A DNA stretch of 6,466 bases from Afipia sp. (GTDB lineage Bacteria; Pseudomonadota; Alphaproteobacteria; Rhizobiales; Xanthobacteraceae): the NCBI GenBank assembly GCA_026400415.1, contig JAPLPA010000224.1, positions 1 to 6,466 on the forward strand, written 5' to 3'. The position numbers and the translations under genes were made by a program. Under the pieces are notes generated by a model. The model did no database searches, was not told the origin of the DNA, and was given only the letters and a program-made list of their open reading frames with translations. Shown here one piece after another: positions 1 through 5,506 of the stretch; position 1 is the stretch's first letter, and the number at the start of each line of letters is the position of its first letter.

Positions 1-429
1 CTCAACCAGCCAGCTTATCGCAAGGCGAAAATTCTTGTCGCGGGCGATAATTTTGGCTGCGGGTCTAGTCGCGAACATGCACCGTGGGCGCTCGCCGATT
101 TCGGCATCAAATGCGTCATCTCCACTTCATTTGGAGATATTTTCTACAACAATTGTTTCAAAAACGGCATTCTGCCGATCCGCGTCTCGCAGGACGAACT
201 CGATAAGTTGTTCGACGACGCAGACCGCGGCGCCAATGCGACGCTGACTGTCGATCTTGAGAAGCAAGAAATTCGCGGACCTGATGGAGGAACGATCAAA
301 TTCGAGATCGACCCGTTCCGCAAACATTGCCTCTTCAACGGACTCGACGACATCGGGCTGACGATGGAAAAAGGCAAGTCGATCGATGTGTTCGAGGCAA
401 AGGAAAAAGCCGAACGGCCATGGCTATAG
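1..429 (+). CDS. leuD: 3-isopropylmalate dehydratase small subunit (LeuD), 5'-truncated by window edge
   Basis: Frame 1 is open from the first base to a TAG at 427-429, giving 142 residues of the C-terminal part of LeuD. With LeuC, LeuD isomerises 2-isopropylmalate to 3-isopropylmalate in cytosolic leucine biosynthesis; the small subunit supplies the aconitase-type swivel domain. Seen directly: the family signature GDNFGCGSSREHAPWAL at visible residues 15-31, then FGDIFYNNCFKNGILPI, and near the end the typical GLDDIGLT. LeuD is usually about 200 residues, so roughly 60 N-terminal residues lie upstream of the window. The C-terminus looks complete. The next gene (minus strand) converges on it with a 43-base gap, so leuD is probably the last gene of its transcript. 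That gap holds only a weak 5-bp hairpin (448-452 with 460-464). The call is secure. Confidence 0.95.
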   Translation, partial: LNQPAYRKAKILVAGDNFGCGSSREHAPWALADFGIKCVISTSFGDIFYNNCFKNGILPIRVSQDELDKLFDDADRGANATLTVDLEKQEIRGPDGGTIKFEIDPFRKHCLFNGLDDIGLTMEKGKSIDVFEAKEKAERPWL

Positions 430-472
430 AATCATAGCTGTAGACCTTCGATCTTAAAAATCGAGCCGCAAG

Positions 473-1354
473 TTAATTTGCCTTCATCACAGCAATTGCG
501 TCCGCAATTGCAATTGTTCGCTTCGCTATATCGACGTGAAGCCGTTCCACCATTTGTCCATCGAGCTGCACAACGCCCTTGTCTGCGTTCTCAGGTGCGT
601 CAAACGCGGTTGCGATCTTTCGTGCGCGCGCAACCTCATCTGCATGCGGCGTATAGGCGGCATTTGACGCATCGATCTGACCGGGATGTATCAGCGTTTT
701 GCCGTCGAAACCCATATCGCGTCCCTGCGCGCATTCTTTCGAGAATCCGGCGATGTCGTTGATGTCATTGTAGGGACCGTCGAGAATTTCAAGTCCATAC
801 GCGCGTGCGGCAAGGATACAGTGCGTAAATAGCGGAAGCATCGCCGCGCGTCCTGGCAACATCCGCATCCGAGTTTCACGTGCGATGTCGTTTGGGCCCA
901 TGACGAAACCCGAAAGCCTTGTCTTTTCATCGCGCGCCTGCGCCGCAATCTCCTGCGCGCGTAACACCCCAAGGGGGGTCTCGATCATCGCCCAGACGTG
1001 AATTGCGGGGCTAGCTTTCAATGCCGTGAGTCTTTGCGCGATGGTTTGAATATCCTCGGGACTTGACACTTTGGGCACCAAAATTCCATCGGGCGCGGCC
1101 TTCGCCGCCATTGCCAAATCGTCTTGCCACCAAGGCGATTCAAGATTGTTGGTGCGGATGAAAATCTCGCGCTTGCCGAAACCCCTCGCCGCGACGGCTT
1201 GTGCAATCTGATCGCGTGCCAGCGGCTTTAAGTCGGGTGCCACCGAATCCTCAAGATCGAGAATGATGCCGTCGGCTGGCAGGTTGCGAGCCTTTTCCAA
1301 GGCTCGCGCATTCGATCCGGGCATGAACAGGACGCTGCGGCGCGGACGGATCAT
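473..1354 (-). CDS. CitE/HpcH-HpaI-family CoA-ester lyase (malyl-CoA/citramalyl-CoA lyase-like)
   Basis: The 293-residue protein belongs to the citrate lyase beta/malyl-CoA lyase family, cytosolic TIM-barrel enzymes that cleave or form 3-hydroxyacyl-CoA esters such as malyl-CoA or citramalyl-CoA, with Mg2+. Visible hallmarks are RRSVLFMPGSN (residues 5-15), DLEDSV (33-38), Arg67 in IRTNN, PK at 94-95, the metal-ligand Glu125 in ETPLG, Asp156 in GPNDIARE, and GFDGKTLIHPGQI (215-227). The frame extends to a TTG at 1369. The ATG at 1354 is preferred because GAGGAA (plus-strand 1362-1367) sits seven bases upstream of it and the family N-terminus begins there. No citrate lyase alpha or gamma subunit gene lies nearby, so it is probably a stand-alone lyase rather than part of a citrate lyase complex. 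The substrate cannot be read from sequence. It is divergent from the carbonic anhydrase gene and convergent with leuD. Confidence 0.9.
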   Translation of the reverse strand: MIRPRRSVLFMPGSNARALEKARNLPADGIILDLEDSVAPDLKPLARDQIAQAVAARGFGKREIFIRTNNLESPWWQDDLAMAAKAAPDGILVPKVSSPEDIQTIAQRLTALKASPAIHVWAMIETPLGVLRAQEIAAQARDEKTRLSGFVMGPNDIARETRMRMLPGRAAMLPLFTHCILAARAYGLEILDGPYNDINDIAGFSKECAQGRDMGFDGKTLIHPGQIDASNAAYTPHADEVARARKIATAFDAPENADKGVVQLDGQMVERLHVDIAKRTIAIADAIAVMKAN

Positions 1355-1361
1355 GGTAGAG

Positions 1362-1367
1362 TTCCTC
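1362..1367 (-). promoter_or_regulatory. Ribosome binding site deciding the CitE-like start
   Basis: Read on the minus strand this is GAGGAA, seven bases before the ATG at 1354-1352. It overlaps the alternative upstream TTG (1369-1367), which therefore is unlikely to be the start. Confidence 0.7.
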
Positions 1368-1470
1368 AAATAAAGGCGCCTCCGCGCGTTAGCATTTCAC
1401 CGGCGCAACCGGAAGGCTTGTTCGTCCGTAGCGCTTAGGTTAGCCAATCGAAATCGTTTTGTGAGGTCCA

Positions 1471-2124
1471 ATGACACCCTTTCCGCCTCAGCTTCTTGCA
1501 GGTTACCGCACTTTCGCATCTCAGCGGCTGCCCACCGAACAGGCGCGCTATCGCGAACTTTCGCGCGAAGGCCAATCGCCGGAAACGATGGTGATCGGCT
1601 GCTGCGATTCTCGCGTCTCGCCGGAAGTTATTTTCGATGCCGGCCCCGGCGAATTATTTGTCGTGCGCAATGTCGCAAATCTCGTTCCTCCCTATCAGCC
1701 GGACGGCGGTGCACATGGCGTATCGGCGGCGCTCGAATTCGCGGTCCAAGTCTTGCGCGTGAAGCACATCGTCGTCCTGGGACATGCGCAATGCGGAGGT
1801 GTGAAGGCCTTCATAGATAAAATCGCGCCGCTATCTCCCGGCGATTTCATCGGTCGCTGGATGTCGCTATTCGTCAAGCCGGGCGAAATCGTCGAGCAGC
1901 GCGAGAACGAGACGATGCAGCACTTCATCACGCGTATCGAGAAGGCGGCGGTATTGCGCAGTCTCGAGAACCTGATGACGTTTCCATGCGTGAACATTCT
2001 TGTCGGGCGCGGCAAGCTGCAATTGCACGGCGCTTATTTCGGCGTCGCTGAGGGCTCACTCGCGATGCTCGACGATGATACGAACGAATTTCGCCGCGTA
2101 ACCGACGGCGCACTCGTGACCTAG
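1471..2124 (+). CDS. Beta-class carbonic anhydrase
   Basis: The 217-residue product is a beta-carbonic anhydrase, a zinc enzyme interconverting CO2 and bicarbonate, probably cytosolic since no signal peptide is visible. Zinc ligands are Cys44, His105 and Cys108 (in CCDSRVSPE and LGHAQCGG), and the Asp46/Arg48 dyad follows Cys44. NVANLVPPY (67-75) and GGAHGVSAALEFAV (79-92) are also typical. Length is normal for bacterial members. GTGAGG at 1461-1466 lies four bases before the ATG, supporting this start. Many relatives are labelled cynT, but no cyanase or cyanate transporter gene is present here, so I assign no symbol. Its likely job is bicarbonate supply or CO2/pH balance. The stop TAG (2122-2124) overlaps the stop of the convergent yqhA-like gene within the tetranucleotide CTAG. 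The gene is divergent from the CitE-like lyase across a 116-base intergenic region. Confidence 0.95.
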   Translation: MTPFPPQLLAGYRTFASQRLPTEQARYRELSREGQSPETMVIGCCDSRVSPEVIFDAGPGELFVVRNVANLVPPYQPDGGAHGVSAALEFAVQVLRVKHIVVLGHAQCGGVKAFIDKIAPLSPGDFIGRWMSLFVKPGEIVEQRENETMQHFITRIEKAAVLRSLENLMTFPCVNILVGRGKLQLHGAYFGVAEGSLAMLDDDTNEFRRVTDGALVT

Positions 2125-2690
2125 TGCGGCTCTTTCGCGGACAGACGGTCAGAGAATGCTATGACGACGGTCGACAGCACGAAGACGACGTGAATTCCAG
2201 CAAGCCACGCGAGCTTCACCGAATCGAACGTCGCATCGATGTTCATGAATGCCTTAAGCACCTGAATGGCGGAGATCGCGACGATCGAAGCGAGCAGCTT
2301 CTGCTTCAGTCCTGCGAAGTCCACTTTTGTCATCCACTCCGGCCAGTCGGGATGGCCGGCCGGATCGATGCGCGAGACAAAATTCTCGTAGCCTGAGAAC
2401 ACAACAATCAGAATGAGATTGCCGGTCAGCGAAACGTCAATCAGCGACAGCACACCGAGAATAATATCGGACTCTGTCGCTGAGGGTGCATGCAGGATAA
2501 ATTCCCACAGAAGCTGCACAAATTTATAAAGCAGCACGGCAAGGCTGACGACGAGACCGAGATAAAACGGCGCCATCAGCCAGCGGCTATTGAACAGCAC
2601 TGTTTCCAGAGCATTCTCAGCGCGTTTCAGCGACGGGTTCGCGCGGTATTTTGCGGAACCCGGCTGACGCTCTGATGGCTTCTTTGACAT
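2121..2690 (-). CDS. yqhA: UPF0114 (YqhA-family) inner-membrane protein
   Basis: The 189-residue protein matches what I know of E. coli YqhA: NSRWLMAPFYLGL (residues 34-46), ESDIILGVLSLIDVSLTGNL (73-92), FSGYENFVSRID (98-109) and LLASIVAISAIQVLKAFMN (132-150). Hydrophobic stretches at about 37-61, 76-98, 132-148 and 160-179 suggest three or four membrane helices. The biochemical function of this family is unknown. Compared with E. coli YqhA it carries about 20 extra hydrophilic, basic N-terminal residues. The start has a modest AAGGGCG about four bases upstream. It begins 23 bases after the asd stop on the same strand, so it is probably the second gene of an asd-yqhA transcript. At the 3' end its stop overlaps that of carbonic anhydrase. 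Family assignment is firm. Confidence 0.92.
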   Translation of the reverse strand: MSKKPSERQPGSAKYRANPSLKRAENALETVLFNSRWLMAPFYLGLVVSLAVLLYKFVQLLWEFILHAPSATESDIILGVLSLIDVSLTGNLILIVVFSGYENFVSRIDPAGHPDWPEWMTKVDFAGLKQKLLASIVAISAIQVLKAFMNIDATFDSVKLAWLAGIHVVFVLSTVVIAFSDRLSAKEPH

Positions 2691-2713
2691 TTCGCCCTTG
2701 CGGAATGAGCCGG

Positions 2714-3688
2714 TTAGGCAGCTTTCTGCTTAGCCTTGATCAGCTTGCGGTTCACGCACCACAGCACGAGGCCATTTTCCACCGTCGCATCCTCGCGAAT
2801 GCGGCTGATGTAAGTGGCATCCTCGCCAGCTGCTTCATACGGCGTGACGTAGCCGCCCGGCTCGCGCTTGTCGATCAGGAGGCAGCCCGGCGCGTTGCGC
2901 AAGATATCTCGCGCTTCATCGACCGAGATCGGATTCTCGAATTCGATGTTGACCGCTTCCGAATGGCCGACAAACACGGGTACGCGCACGCACGTCGCGG
3001 TCAGCTTGATTTTGGGATCAAGAATCTTCTTGGTCTCCATCATCATCTTCCACTCTTCCTTGGTGTAGCCGTCCTCCATGAACACGTCGATCTCGGGGAT
3101 CACGTTGAAGGCGATACGCTTTGGGAATTTCTTATTGACGATGTCGCTGTTCGTGTAGACCGACTTGGTCTGCGAAAACAGTTCGTCCATCGCGTCCTTG
3201 CCCGCGCCCGACACCGACTGATAGGTCGAAACTACCACACGCTTGATCGTGGCCTTGTCATGCAGAGGCTTGAGCGCGACGACGAGTTGCGCGGTCGAGC
3301 AGTTCGGGTTTGCGATGATGCCCTTCTTGGTGAAGCCTGACACAGCGTCCGCGTTCACTTCAGGCACGATCAGCGGTACATCGGGGTCCATGCGCCACGT
3401 CGACGAATTGTCGATGACAACAGCGCCAGCAGCCGCGATCTTCGGCGACCATTCCTTGGACACGGCACCGCCTGCCGACATCAGACAGATATCGACATCG
3501 CCAAAATCGTAATTTTCGAGAGCTTTGCATTTCAGGGTTCGGTCGCCATACGACACTTCAACGCCCATGCTGCGGCGTGACGCGAGCGCCACGACCTCGT
3601 CAGCCGGAAACTTGCGTTCGTCCAGGATGTTGAGCATTTCCCGGCCCACATTGCCGGTCGCCCCGACCAGCGCCACCTTGTAACCCAT
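2714..3688 (-). CDS. asd: Aspartate-semialdehyde dehydrogenase with an internal C-terminal deletion
   Basis: Asd reduces beta-aspartyl phosphate to aspartate semialdehyde with NADPH, the shared step to lysine/diaminopimelate, threonine and methionine. Visible: the nucleotide-binding GATGNVGRE (residues 9-17), SAGG (71-74), catalytic Cys130 in NPNCSTAQ, SGAGKDAMDEL (160-170), Arg235 and His242 in RVPVFVGHSEAVNIEF, and GEDATYISRIRED (288-300). The open frame extends 12 codons further upstream, but the ATG at 3688 is chosen because GGAGAG lies six bases before it and the family N-terminus MGYKVALVGATG starts there. The product is 324 residues; close relatives as I recall them are about 344. The missing length is internal: ENGLVLWCV (304-312) joins directly to NRKLIKAKQKAA (313-324), lacking the conserved block around DNLRKGAALNAVQIAE. 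The frame is intact on both sides. Activity is therefore doubtful; see findings. yqhA follows 23 bases downstream. Confidence 0.93.
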   Translation of the reverse strand: MGYKVALVGATGNVGREMLNILDERKFPADEVVALASRRSMGVEVSYGDRTLKCKALENYDFGDVDICLMSAGGAVSKEWSPKIAAAGAVVIDNSSTWRMDPDVPLIVPEVNADAVSGFTKKGIIANPNCSTAQLVVALKPLHDKATIKRVVVSTYQSVSGAGKDAMDELFSQTKSVYTNSDIVNKKFPKRIAFNVIPEIDVFMEDGYTKEEWKMMMETKKILDPKIKLTATCVRVPVFVGHSEAVNIEFENPISVDEARDILRNAPGCLLIDKREPGGYVTPYEAAGEDATYISRIREDATVENGLVLWCVNRKLIKAKQKAA

Positions 3689-3694
3689 CGTTGA

Positions 3695-3700
3695 CTCTCC
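3695..3700 (-). promoter_or_regulatory. Ribosome binding site deciding the asd start
   Basis: Reads GGAGAG on the minus strand, six bases before the ATG at 3688-3686. This favours that ATG over the longer open frame reaching 3724. Confidence 0.7.
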
Positions 3701-3749
3701 GAAGCAAAATGCCTCCCCGCTCAAGCCGGCAGAAAGGAAAGAGGGGCGC

Positions 3750-3777
3750 TTCTATGCGAAAAACGGCCCAAATACAA
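3750..3777 (-). promoter_or_regulatory. asd: Possible sigma-70-type promoter for asd
   Basis: On the minus strand TTGTAT (3777-3772) and ATAGAA (3755-3750) are separated by 16 bases and lie about 60 bases upstream of the asd start. The match to a housekeeping promoter is partial and comes from inspection only. Position between divergent genes is appropriate. Confidence 0.3.
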
Positions 3778-3812
3778 CGCAGAACCGGAATTTAGCCGAG
3801 TGTAGCGCATTG

Positions 3813-3824
3813 CGGCTGCAGCCG
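3813..3824. repeat. 12-bp perfect palindrome in the asd/hypothetical divergent region
   Basis: CGGCTGCAGCCG is its own reverse complement. It lies between asd and the divergent membrane-protein gene. A short direct repeat, CCGGAATT at 3785-3792 and 3822-3829, partly overlaps it. It could be an operator or chance in GC-rich DNA; no regulator is identified. Confidence 0.35.
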
Positions 3825-3873
3825 GAATTAACGCCGCGACAATTGGCCGATTTCAAGAAATGAAATAGCGCGC

Positions 3874-4698
3874 ATGAGCCCGATCGTTCTCGATCAGCCC
3901 ACTTTGGACCGGTCTGGATTTCACCCGGCGCTTCGCAGCTTTGCCGATGAATGCAATGCCGTGTTTGTGCGCATCTTGGCTTACGTCTGCGGCCTCGCGG
4001 TTTTAGCAACCATCGTGGTGGACCTCGTGGCGTCGGTGCCGGTCGGCGCGGCGATCCAGCCACCACCCGCGCCGGGATGGACCCCGGCCAGCCGCCCGCA
4101 CCCGGCCTTCGCCATTAGCCAGCTGGATTTGGCTAACAGAACAGACGCTTACGAGATTCTGAGACATCCCGAGGGCGGTCGAAAAGATATCTTGCGATGG
4201 GCGGCGACGGCGTCCGAACCGGTGACTGCCGAAATCGAAATCTATCGGCCTGGCACCGAACTTTCGGCGTTCGCCGCTGCTGATGCCGATCTGGCGTTGC
4301 GTATGGGAATTCGCGGCGCCGGTGAGGCCGAAGCTGCTGGCGTTATCGAGACAAAATTCGGACCCGTCGCCTTGCTGCGCTTCGGCGGCGCAAATGCCGA
4401 ACCGTCAAAATCTGAGATCTCGAAAGCGCAAGCCTGTATTGGGTTTCTCAAATCCTTCGACAGTCCGAAATTGCGTATCAGCGGCTGGACCTGTCAGGGC
4501 GAATCGCCAGCAGCCCAGCGCGCGCTGCTAACCTGCACGCTTAATCGCCTCACGCTGCTGTCGGCGGGCAATGACCCCAAGGTCGCTGAGCTGTTCGCCC
4601 ATGCCGAACTGCGGCGCGCCGGATGCGTGGCTGGGAAAGCCGCCGCAGCCGACTGGGTCAACGGGCCGCAAGAGCCCGTCCTGCGCGGCCGGATTTAG
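3874..4698 (+). CDS. Hypothetical single-pass membrane-anchored protein
   Basis: I do not recognise this 274-residue protein. A hydrophobic segment at about 31-52 (from FVRILAYVCGLAVLATIVV onward) follows a hydrophilic N-terminus with few positive charges, so it looks like a membrane anchor or uncleaved signal rather than a standard signal peptide. A Pro-rich linker follows (about 56-78, QPPPAPGW within). The rest is a soluble domain, probably periplasmic, with four Cys near the C-terminal half (in AQACIGF, GWTCQGES, LLTCTLN and RRAGCVAG), which might form disulfides. ILRWAATASEPVTAEIEIYRPG suggests a beta-rich part. The ATG at 3874 has no clear Shine-Dalgarno, so the start is uncertain, although the long frame with ordinary codon use supports a real gene. 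It is divergent from asd, and 149 bases separate it from the next plus-strand gene. Confidence 0.75.
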   Translation: MSPIVLDQPTLDRSGFHPALRSFADECNAVFVRILAYVCGLAVLATIVVDLVASVPVGAAIQPPPAPGWTPASRPHPAFAISQLDLANRTDAYEILRHPEGGRKDILRWAATASEPVTAEIEIYRPGTELSAFAAADADLALRMGIRGAGEAEAAGVIETKFGPVALLRFGGANAEPSKSEISKAQACIGFLKSFDSPKLRISGWTCQGESPAAQRALLTCTLNRLTLLSAGNDPKVAELFAHAELRRAGCVAGKAAAADWVNGPQEPVLRGRI

Positions 4699-4722
4699 CG
4701 GCGAATTACCCCTAAATCCCTG

Positions 4723-4736
4723 TGTTTCATGAAACA
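4723..4736. repeat. 14-bp perfect palindrome TGTTTCATGAAACA
   Basis: The sequence is its own reverse complement and lies about 110 bases upstream of the small exported protein gene and just after the preceding gene's stop. It equals the parS-type sequence TGTTTCACGTGAAACA with the central CG removed. It could be an operator for an unknown regulator, or chance. Confidence 0.5.
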
Positions 4737-4838
4737 TTTTGGCCGCGCCCGCCGTTATTGTCGGCCGGTGTGGCCGGTTTGACCTTGTGGCGCTATGACC
4801 CGAGCGGTTAAATAGGCTCCAGAATTTTGGACTTCCGT

Positions 4839-4843
4839 GAGGA
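4839..4843 (+). promoter_or_regulatory. Ribosome binding site for the small exported protein
   Basis: GAGGA lies one base before the ATG at 4845 and four bases before the ATG at 4848. The spacing favours the second ATG and excludes the TTG at 4827, which lies upstream of the site. Confidence 0.7.
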
Positions 4844-4847
4844 TATG

Positions 4848-5237
4848 ATGGCTTTGAAATATCTGGTCGCCAACATCGGCCGCGCGACAACTCTGGCAGC
4901 AGCAGTAGCGATTGCGGCACTGAGCCTTGGTGCGTCAGACGCGAATGCGCAGACCAAAAAGAAATATGCGCGCACCTATTACGGTCCGTCGCAGGGCTAC
5001 AACAATCCGAACTATTCCTACATGGCGGGGCCGCGCACGCGCGTTTACGTCACGCGCCGTTCCTGGCTCGACGCCGGCACTGAAGTGCTGCCGGGTGAGC
5101 GAAAGTTCACCGACTACGCGCTTGCGCCCGGTTACTCCTATGGCCGCACCATCGACCGGCTGAACCCGGGCCGACGCCCGCTCAACGACACGCCCTGGGA
5201 TCTCGGCGGATCGCCGTTCGCATTCCCGCTTTACTGA
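4848..5237 (+). CDS. Small exported Tyr-rich protein of unknown function
   Basis: The 129-residue product has a clear signal peptide: basic start (MALKYLVANIGR), an Ala-rich hydrophobic core (residues 13-29) and an AxA site ending at Ala34 (DANA, then QT). The predicted mature protein is about 95 residues, basic and rich in Tyr (11), Pro, Gly and Arg, with RTYYGPSQGYNNPNY near its start and an aromatic end, GSPFAFPLY. There is no Cys, so it is not a lipoprotein. It is presumably periplasmic or envelope-associated. I do not recognise a named family, though proteins of this style are familiar in rhizobial genomes as conserved hypotheticals. Start at 4848 is chosen for spacing from GAGGA; the adjacent ATG at 4845 would add one Met. 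A hairpin terminator follows 26 bases after the stop, suggesting a monocistronic gene. Confidence 0.8.
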   Translation: MALKYLVANIGRATTLAAAVAIAALSLGASDANAQTKKKYARTYYGPSQGYNNPNYSYMAGPRTRVYVTRRSWLDAGTEVLPGERKFTDYALAPGYSYGRTIDRLNPGRRPLNDTPWDLGGSPFAFPLY

Positions 5238-5263
5238 CGCAAAATCAGAACCTTACTTAAAAA

Positions 5264-5288
5264 AGCGCCCGGATTTTTTCCGGGCGTT
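5264..5288 (+). terminator. Hairpin terminator after the small exported protein gene
   Basis: CGCCCGG (5266-5272) pairs with CCGGGCG (5280-5286) around a T-rich loop; one A-T pair inside and G-T/A-T pairs outside can extend it to about 10 bp. On the plus strand the downstream T-tract is poor (TTGTCGT). Upstream is a run of six A, so the minus-strand reading has the better T-run; it may work in both directions. Confidence 0.7.
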
Positions 5289-5455
5289 GTCGTATGGCGG
5301 CAAAGTGACGGGAAACTGACCGACCTGGAATCGAATGGCGGGAATGTGTCGGCAGGCGGCGATTGAACCGGTGCGCAACCGACAGCCTCTAACGCTCATG
5401 TTGCGACAAAACGCGCGCTTTTTGCTTGCGCGACCGGTGCCGCTCCTTAAGATTT

Positions 5456-5504
5456 CCGAACCGATTTTTTCGATTTGACCGACAGATTATTTTTCGAGGT
5501 TCGG
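5456..5504 (+). promoter_or_regulatory. Inverted repeat overlapping the caspase-like gene's ribosome binding site
   Basis: CCGAACC (5456-5462) is the reverse complement of GGTTCGG (5498-5504), with 35 AT-rich bases between. The right arm includes the last two G of the Shine-Dalgarno GAGG (5496-5499), so a leader RNA starting upstream of 5456 could hide the site. The pairing is seen; regulation is inferred. Confidence 0.35.
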
Positions 5505-5506
5505 CT

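Larger units (their letters stand above)
4699..4844. other. Intergenic region with palindrome, small stem-loop and possible promoter
   Basis: This gap precedes the small exported protein gene. It holds a 14-bp palindrome (4723-4736, listed separately), an inverted repeat CGGCC/GGCCG around a 5-base loop (4762-4776) without a T-run, and TTGACC at 4779-4784. The AT-rich TTAAAT at 4808-4813 is 23 bases from TTGACC, too far for an ordinary sigma-70 pair, so no promoter is assigned with confidence. Confidence 0.4.
5238..5506. other. Intergenic region before the caspase-like gene
   Basis: The 269-base gap contains the hairpin terminator (5264-5288), a weak promoter-like pair TTGCTT (5422-5427) and TAAGAT (5448-5453) with a long 20-base spacer, a short inverted repeat CGCGC/GCGCG near 5412-5432, and the inverted repeat 5456-5504 at the ribosome binding site. 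I see no tRNA, recognisable small RNA or convincing extra gene in it. Confidence 0.4.

Noticed and set aside
446..466. Hairpin between leuD and the CitE-like gene as a terminator
   Set aside because: The stem is only five AT/GC pairs with no following T-run on the plus strand, too weak to list.
1461..1820. Plus-strand open frame in another phase over the carbonic anhydrase start
   Set aside because: The carbonic anhydrase frame carries all zinc ligands and a good ribosome site; the other frame is a shadow.
2651..3340. Long plus-strand open frame of 229 codons opposite asd
   Set aside because: It is antisense to a clear asd, has a composition (Arg/His/Asp-rich) typical of mirror frames, and shows no recognisable domain or ribosome site.
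4779..4813. TTGACC/TTAAAT as a promoter for the small exported protein gene
   Set aside because: The 23-base spacer is too long for a sigma-70 promoter, and no other sigma-factor consensus fits clearly.
4528..4920. Minus-strand open frame of 130 codons spanning the end of the membrane-protein gene
   Set aside because: It overlaps two plus-strand genes and the intergenic palindrome, with no domain or ribosome site visible.
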